9,815 bases of DNA from an uncultured Propionibacteriaceae bacterium (lineage in GTDB: Bacteria; Actinomycetota; Actinomycetes; Propionibacteriales; Propionibacteriaceae): assembly GCA_945875065.1 (NCBI GenBank), contig CAMCJC010000070.1:1-9815 (forward strand), read 5' to 3'. Made by a program: the position numbers and the translations under genes. The notes under the pieces are model-generated. The model was given only the letters and a program-made list of their open reading frames with translations, was not told where the DNA came from and searched no databases. Below, one piece after another: positions 5,658 to 9,815 of this stretch. Numbering within the stretch: position 1 is the stretch's first letter; every line of letters starts with the position of its first letter.

Positions 5658-7001
5658 ATGGATTACGCAGCCCTCGTCGCCGAACTCACATCCCGCTGGC
5701 CCGAGCACCGCATCGGCCGCAGCCTGGCCCGAGTCGCCGCGCTCGCGAACTATCTTGGTGACCCGCAGGATGCGGCCCCCGTGATTCAGGTGGCCGGGAC
5801 CAACGGCAAGGGTTCGACCTGCATCATGATTGATTCGCTGCTGCGGGCCGTCGGGTTACGCACGGGCCGGTTCGCTAGCCCCCACCTCAGCGACGCCCGG
5901 GAACGAATCTGTACCGACGGCGAGCCGATCTCGCGCGAGACCTTCCTGGAAGTTTGGGAACAGGTAGCGCCATACGTCGGCCTCGTCGATGAGCAGCAGC
6001 TCGACGGCATCGCCATGACGTTCTTCGAGGTCATCACCGGAATGGCCTATGCGGCTTTCGCGGACGCGCCCGTGGACGTAGCCGTCGTCGAGGTGGGACT
6101 TGGCGGTGCGTGGGACGCGACATCGATCTGCTCGCCGGCTGTCGCCGTCGTTGCCCCGATCGGCGCCGACCACACCCACATCCTCGGCGAGTCCCTAACC
6201 GAGATCGCCACCGAAAAGGCCGGGATCATCAAACCCGGCTCCACGGCCGTCATCGCCGGGCAGGAACCCGAGGCGATCCGGCCGTTGCTGGCGCGTGCCG
6301 TCGACGTCGGCACCGTGGTCAAGGCCGAGGGGCCAGATTTTTCGCTGCTCGACCGCCGCGCGGCAGTCGGCGGCCAGGTGATCCGCATCCAAACCACGTC
6401 AGGCCCCGTCGGCGACCTATTCCTGCCGCTGCACGGCGCGCACATGGCGCGCAACGCCGCCCTCGCCGTGGCAGCCGTCGAGGCGTTCCTCGGCGACAAG
6501 CCCCTGGCCCCCGAGATCATCGAGCAGGGCCTGGCCGATGTGAAGGCGCCCGCCCGCCTGGAACTCGTGCGAACCTCGCCGGCCGTCGTGGTAGACACCG
6601 CACACAATCCGCAGGCGGCGCGCGTGACGGTCGACGCCTGCCTGGAAGCTTTCGCTTTCGAACCCACGATCGGGGTCGTCGCGATGATGACCGACAAGGA
6701 TGCAGCCGGGGTGCTCGAGACCTTCGCCGAGGTCATGGACCAGGTCATCGTGACGCAAGCCGCCGGGACATCGCGGGCGATGCCAACCGCGGAGCTCGCG
6801 TCTCTGGCGGAGGAGATCTGGCCCTCCGGAAAGGTGCACCAGAGCCCGACGATCGCCGACGCCCTCGAACTCGCCACACTTCTGGCCGACGCCGCCGGCC
6901 CGGCCTCCGGCGTTTTGGTGGCCGGCTCCTTGATCGCTGCTGGACAGGCCCGCGATCTACTCGTCGGCCCACTATCATCGGACCAGCCTTCAGACCGCTA
7001 G
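5658..7001 (+). CDS. folC: Dihydrofolate synthase / folylpolyglutamate synthase
   Basis: FolC is a cytoplasmic Mur-ligase-family enzyme. It joins glutamate to dihydropteroate and adds further glutamates to reduced folates, using ATP. The 447-aa length is normal. The ATP-binding loop GTNGKGST is at 47-54 and the PHLSDARERI segment at 75-84. VEVGLGGAWDATS (144-156) and DHTHILG (171-177) follow, then EKAGIIKPG (186-194), whose lysine is the usual carbamylated/Mg-site residue. HGAHMARNAALA (259-270) leads into the C-terminal glutamate-ligase domain, with PARLE (298-302) and DTAHNP (313-318). The ATG at 5658 gives a full N-terminal domain; no ribosome site precedes it, but a TAGGCT box does. The gene heads a co-directional run with ndk 9 bases downstream. 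In many actinobacteria folC follows a bacterial-type valS; here valS is on the other strand and about 1.9 kb away. Confidence 0.95.
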   Translation: MDYAALVAELTSRWPEHRIGRSLARVAALANYLGDPQDAAPVIQVAGTNGKGSTCIMIDSLLRAVGLRTGRFASPHLSDARERICTDGEPISRETFLEVWEQVAPYVGLVDEQQLDGIAMTFFEVITGMAYAAFADAPVDVAVVEVGLGGAWDATSICSPAVAVVAPIGADHTHILGESLTEIATEKAGIIKPGSTAVIAGQEPEAIRPLLARAVDVGTVVKAEGPDFSLLDRRAAVGGQVIRIQTTSGPVGDLFLPLHGAHMARNAALAVAAVEAFLGDKPLAPEIIEQGLADVKAPARLELVRTSPAVVVDTAHNPQAARVTVDACLEAFAFEPTIGVVAMMTDKDAAGVLETFAEVMDQVIVTQAAGTSRAMPTAELASLAEEIWPSGKVHQSPTIADALELATLLADAAGPASGVLVAGSLIAAGQARDLLVGPLSSDQPSDR

Positions 7002-7004
7002 GAG
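7000..7004 (+). promoter_or_regulatory. Ribosome binding site of ndk, overlapping the folC stop codon
   Basis: AGGAG lies 6 bases before the ndk ATG, and its first two bases are the last two of the folC TAG stop. Ribosomes ending folC can therefore restart on ndk. This is the clearest Shine-Dalgarno sequence in the window. Confidence 0.8.
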
Positions 7005-7010
7005 TTCGCA

Positions 7011-7427
7011 ATGGTGCGAGAAAACACATTCGTAGTCATCAAACCCGACGCCGTCAGCGCCGGCGTGATCGGGGCGATCCTCGCCCGTTTCGAGGCGGCG
7101 GGACTGAGGATAGCCCGCCTTGAGCTCCGGCAAATCGACGGTGCGTTCGCGGACCGGCACTACGCCGAACACGTCGCCAAGGACTTCTACCCGAACCTGA
7201 AGGACTTCATCACATCCGGTCCGCTCGTAGCCTGCGAACTGGTCGGCGACGACGCCGTGCAGAAGGTACGGCGTATCTGCGGTGCGACCGACCCGGAGCA
7301 GGCCGCGCCCGGCACCCTCCGGGCCGACTTCGGCTCCGGAATCACCCGCAACGCCGTCCACTCGTCCGACTCCGCCGCCACGGCGGCACGCGAACTGGCG
7401 CTTTGGTTCGGGGAAGCAAGGAACTAG
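7011..7427 (+). CDS. ndk: Nucleoside diphosphate kinase
   Basis: Ndk passes the gamma-phosphate from ATP to other nucleoside diphosphates through a phosphohistidine, keeping NTP and dNTP pools balanced. The 138-aa size is typical. The sequence shows the KPDAV nucleotide-site motif (11-15), the PNLKDFITSGP segment (61-71), GTLRADFG (101-108) and NAVHSSDS (114-121), with catalytic His117. Two small departures are visible. The KPDxVxRG arginine is replaced by Ala17, and the common HGSD glycine is Ser118; HSSD or HASD variants are known elsewhere in the family. All catalytic residues I can place (Lys11, Arg104, Asn114, His117) are present, so the enzyme should be active. It sits 9 bases after folC with an AGGAG site, and 18 bases before the radical SAM gene. 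Confidence 0.96.
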   Translation: MVRENTFVVIKPDAVSAGVIGAILARFEAAGLRIARLELRQIDGAFADRHYAEHVAKDFYPNLKDFITSGPLVACELVGDDAVQKVRRICGATDPEQAAPGTLRADFGSGITRNAVHSSDSAATAARELALWFGEARN

Positions 7428-7432
7428 CCCCT

Positions 7433-7438
7433 TATCCT
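7433..7438 (+). promoter_or_regulatory. Candidate internal -10 box before the radical SAM gene
   Basis: TATCCT ends 7 bases before the ATG at 7446, in the short gap after ndk. Only a poorly spaced GAGG (3 bases from the ATG) could serve as a ribosome site. A leaderless internal promoter is possible, alongside read-through from folC–ndk. Confidence 0.4.
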
Positions 7439-7445
7439 GAGGCGC

Positions 7446-9395
7446 ATGACCGACACCCTGCCGGAGCTGTCCCTGTATCCCAGGCTCGAGCCGCTGCTAG
7501 CCACCGTTCACAAGCCCATCCAGTATGTGGGTGGCGAGCACAACAGCATCGTCAAGCCATGGGACGCGGTCGCCGTCAGGTGGTGCCTGTGCTATCCCGA
7601 CGCCTACGAGGTCGGGCAGCCGAGCCAAGGGGTCGCGATCCTGTACGAGATCCTCAACGAACGCGACTGGATCCTCGCCGAGCGCACCTATGCCGTCTGG
7701 CCCGACATGGACCGGGCGATGCGCGCCGCAGACATCCCCCAGTTCACGCTCGACGCGCACCGTCCCGTCGCTGCCTTCGACGTCGTGGGCGTCAGCTTCG
7801 CCACCGAACTGGGCTATACCAACCTGCTGTCGATGCTGGATCTCGCCGGCCTCCCCATCCACGCCGCCGAGCGTGGGGATGAGCACCCACTCGTCCTCGC
7901 CGGCGGGCATGCAGCCTTCAACCCTGAGCCGATCGCGGATTTCATCGACGTCGCGGTCCTCGGCGATGGCGAGGAGGCCAGCCTGCTGATTAGCGAGATC
8001 ATCCGGGAGTGGAAGTCCGACGACCGCCCCGGGGGGCGCCTCGGCCTCCTGGAACGTTTAGCCGCTACGGGAGCGTTCTACGTGCCGGCGTTCTATGACG
8101 TTGATTACCTCGACGACGGCCGCATTCGACGGGTCGCGCCAAACCGGGAGGGCGTGCCCTTCCAAGTCCGCAAGCACACCCTGATGAATCTCGACGAGTG
8201 GCCGTATCCGCGCCGGCCAATCGTGCCGATGGCCGAGACGGTTCATGAGCGCTACTCGGTTGAGATCTTCCGCGGCTGCACGCGTGGTTGCCGCTTTTGC
8301 CAGGCCGGCATGATCACCCGTCCCGTCCGTGAGCGCAGCCTCGGAACCATCGGAGCTATGGTCCAAGGCGGGCTCGAAGCGACAGGGCTGGAGGAGATCG
8401 GCCTGTTGTCCCTCAGTTCCGCCGACCACTCCGAGATCGCCGAGGTCACGAAGCAACTCGCTGACCGCTACGAGGGCACCAACGTGTCCCTGTCACTGCC
8501 GAGCACGCGCGTCGACGCCTTCAACATCGAGCTGGCCAACGAGCTATCGCGCGGCGGCCGCCGCTCCGGTCTCACGTTCGCGCCTGAGGGCGGGTCGGAA
8601 CGCATCCGGAAGGTCATCAACAAGCTCGTCACTGAGGATGACCTCATCCAGACCGTCGCCACCGCCTTTGGCAACGGGTGGCGCCAGGTCAAGCTGTATT
8701 TCATGTGCGGGCTGCCCACCGAGACCGACGAGGACGTATTGCAGATCGCCGAACTGGCGACGCGGGTCATTGAGACCGGACGCCAGGCCGCCGGCACCCG
8801 CGACATCCGCTGCACCGTCTCCATCGGTGGGTTCATCCCGAAGGCGCACACCCCGTTCCAGTGGGCGGCGCAAGCGAGTCACGAGACCATCGACCACCGC
8901 CTTCAACTCCTGCGCGAGAAGATCCGTCAGGACCGCAACTACGGCCGCGCCATCGGCCTGCGCTACCACGACGGCAAGCCAGGTCTGATCGAAGGCCTCC
9001 TTAGCCGCGGCGACCGTCGCGTCGGCCGCGTCATCGAACGCGTCTGGCGCGAGGGCGGCCGCTTCGACGGTTGGAGCGAGCACTTCAGCTTTGAGCGCTG
9101 GGAAACCGCCGCCGACGAGGAACTTGCGGCCTTCGGCGTTGACCTGGCCTGGTTCACCATGCGCGAGCGCGACTACGAGGAGGTCCTCCCGTGGGATCAC
9201 CTGGACGCCGGGTTAGACCGAGACTGGCTGTGGGAGGACTGGCAGGACGCTCTCGACGAGGTTCCGGTGGAGGACTGCCGCTGGACGCCGTGCTTCGACT
9301 GCGGGGTCTGTCCCCAGCTAGGCACCGACATCCAGGTAGGCCCGACGGGAGGCGCCCTGCTGCCGCTCCCGACAGTCCGTCCCGACCTCGACTAG
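7446..9395 (+). CDS. TIGR03960-family B12-binding-like radical SAM protein
   Basis: The 649-aa product is a radical SAM enzyme of unknown reaction. Residues ~40-185 form a cobalamin-binding-like Rossmann domain (FDVVGVSFATELGYTN at 111-126, LAGGHAAFNPEPIADF at 151-166, VLGDGEE at 171-177), with no DxHxxG base ligand. The radical SAM core runs from ~270 to 500. It has the 4Fe-4S motif C278-x3-C282-x2-C285 (RGCTRGCRFCQAG), LTFAPEGGSERIR (376-388) and LYFMCGLPTETDED (417-430). The C-terminus carries a second cysteine set, C611, C616, C619 and C622 (DCRWTPCFDCGVC), likely binding an auxiliary metal cluster. Family members often lie near ndk and rne, next to a DUF2344/TIGR03936 gene, and are suspected to act on RNA or the translation apparatus. 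Here the ndk link is kept, but a terminator and a convergent VOC gene follow directly. The ATG at 7446 gives the full domain set. The family call is strong; the function is unknown. Confidence 0.92.
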   Translation: MTDTLPELSLYPRLEPLLATVHKPIQYVGGEHNSIVKPWDAVAVRWCLCYPDAYEVGQPSQGVAILYEILNERDWILAERTYAVWPDMDRAMRAADIPQFTLDAHRPVAAFDVVGVSFATELGYTNLLSMLDLAGLPIHAAERGDEHPLVLAGGHAAFNPEPIADFIDVAVLGDGEEASLLISEIIREWKSDDRPGGRLGLLERLAATGAFYVPAFYDVDYLDDGRIRRVAPNREGVPFQVRKHTLMNLDEWPYPRRPIVPMAETVHERYSVEIFRGCTRGCRFCQAGMITRPVRERSLGTIGAMVQGGLEATGLEEIGLLSLSSADHSEIAEVTKQLADRYEGTNVSLSLPSTRVDAFNIELANELSRGGRRSGLTFAPEGGSERIRKVINKLVTEDDLIQTVATAFGNGWRQVKLYFMCGLPTETDEDVLQIAELATRVIETGRQAAGTRDIRCTVSIGGFIPKAHTPFQWAAQASHETIDHRLQLLREKIRQDRNYGRAIGLRYHDGKPGLIEGLLSRGDRRVGRVIERVWREGGRFDGWSEHFSFERWETAADEELAAFGVDLAWFTMRERDYEEVLPWDHLDAGLDRDWLWEDWQDALDEVPVEDCRWTPCFDCGVCPQLGTDIQVGPTGGALLPLPTVRPDLD

Positions 9396-9425
9396 ACAGC
9401 GGCCTCTGGCCTGGATGCTGTCTAG
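9392..9425. terminator. Inverted repeat overlapping the radical SAM stop codon
   Basis: CTAGACAGC (9392-9400) and GCTGTCTAG (9417-9425) are perfect 9-bp reverse complements. The loop holds a smaller GGCC-TCT-GGCC hairpin (9401-9411). The left arm contains the TAG stop (9393-9395). The right arm ends 9 bases from the stop codon of the convergent VOC gene, so the structure can terminate both transcripts. No T-run is present. Confidence 0.65.
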
Positions 9426-9434
9426 CGGCGCTGG

Positions 9435-9815
9435 TTACACGTTATCTGGTTCCTGCTGACTCATCTCGGCGAGCCAGAGCCTGACGCGAGTGGCGGACTC
9501 CTCGTCGCTCAGATCCTCAATGCGGGTCATGACACTCCAGCGGATCCCGAATGGGTCCTTGAGGTTTGCGTAGCGGTCACCGGAGACGAATGTCGCGAGT
9601 TCCTCTCGCACGACGGCCCCGCGAGCAACCGCGGCGGCCACGACTTCGTCGACATCTCGCACGTAGATCGTCAGGGAAAACTGTGCATAGTCGTCGGACG
9701 GGTTCGGGGCGCGCAACTTGTAGTTGTCCTTGGCCAGCCCCAGCTGCAGCCTCCCGGACGGCATTTGAAGTTCGGCATGGGTGATCTGGCCGCCCACCTC
9801 CTGCGAGCTGACGAC
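9435..9815 (-). CDS. VOC/glyoxalase-fold protein, C-terminal part (5' truncated by window edge)
   Basis: The frame is open from the right window edge to the TAA at 9435-9437, giving 126 visible codons. The GTG at 9797 follows an in-frame GAG with no spacing for a ribosome site and lies inside the domain, so the true start is outside the window. The visible part is one vicinal-oxygen-chelate module: THAELQMPSGRLQLG at the start, then FSLTIYVRDVDEVVAAAVARGA, then the closing GDRYANLKDPFGIRWSV. The GDRxxxxxDPFGxxW ending is typical of PhnB-like and glyoxalase-like VOC proteins. A charged helical tail of ~27 residues follows. VOC proteins range from lyases and dioxygenases to drug-binding proteins, and nothing here fixes the substrate. 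The gene converges with the radical SAM gene and shares its terminator hairpin. Confidence 0.85.
   Translation of the reverse strand, partial: VVSSQEVGGQITHAELQMPSGRLQLGLAKDNYKLRAPNPSDDYAQFSLTIYVRDVDEVVAAAVARGAVVREELATFVSGDRYANLKDPFGIRWSVMTRIEDLSDEESATRVRLWLAEMSQQEPDNV

Noticed and set aside
6973..6978. TATCAT as an ndk promoter inside the end of folC
   Set aside because: It matches TANNNT, but such hexamers are frequent by chance, and ndk has a good ribosome site and operon spacing that make an extra promoter unnecessary.
6110..7123. Long 337-codon plus-strand frame overlapping folC and ndk
   Set aside because: The product is extremely arginine-rich and low in complexity, typical of an out-of-frame reading; folC and ndk account for the coding signal.
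9795..9797. GTG as the start of the VOC gene
   Set aside because: It directly abuts GGAG with no spacing, and the VOC domain would lack its first half; the frame continues past the edge.

Overview
This is a 9.8 kb chromosomal window from a high-GC Gram-positive bacterium, almost certainly an actinobacterium. The evidence is the strong G/C preference at third codon positions, an archaeal-type valyl-tRNA synthetase, a membrane-anchored DsbA-like protein paired with a MauE/DoxX protein, the folC–ndk pairing, and a radical SAM protein of the TIGR03960 type. A Propionibacteriaceae-like host fits this set, but the family-level guess is weak. No RNA genes, CRISPR arrays, intact insertion sequences or phage genes were found.

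Layout. (1) 2-1180 (+): the 3' part of pta (phosphate acetyltransferase), cut by the left edge. (2) 1181-1308: a convergent junction holding a long inverted repeat, probably a two-way terminator. (3) 1309-3780 (-): valS, encoding an archaeal-type ValRS that appears to lack a conserved block at the entry to the editing domain. (4) 3781-3864: a strong hairpin and a short promoter just upstream of valS. (5) 3865-5248 (-): a two-gene operon, mauE-like then dsbA-like, for extracytoplasmic thiol redox chemistry. (6) 5249-5657: a 409-base divergent region with an 8-bp-arm palindrome, a decayed MazF/PemK-like toxin gene fragment, and promoters for both flanking genes. (7) 5658-9395 (+): folC, ndk and a TIGR03960-type radical SAM gene, tightly spaced and ending in a hairpin that overlaps the last stop codon. 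(8) 9435-9815 (-): the 3' part of a VOC/glyoxalase-fold gene, cut by the right edge.

Most genes are housekeeping: acetyl-CoA/acetyl-phosphate interconversion, tRNA charging, folate polyglutamylation and nucleotide pools. The less ordinary parts are the MauE–DsbA redox pair, the ValRS gap, and the toxin remnant between mauE and folC. Many actinobacteria have a bacterial-type valS directly upstream of folC in the same direction. Here an archaeal-type valS points the other way, separated from folC by the redox operon and the toxin remnant, which suggests past rearrangement or gene replacement. Several transcription-unit-first genes (valS, mauE, folC, and the radical SAM gene) have a TANNNT box 6-9 bases before the start codon and little or no Shine-Dalgarno sequence. 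This suggests leaderless transcripts. ndk, inside its operon, has a clear AGGAG. I saw no convincing wholly new multi-gene system.
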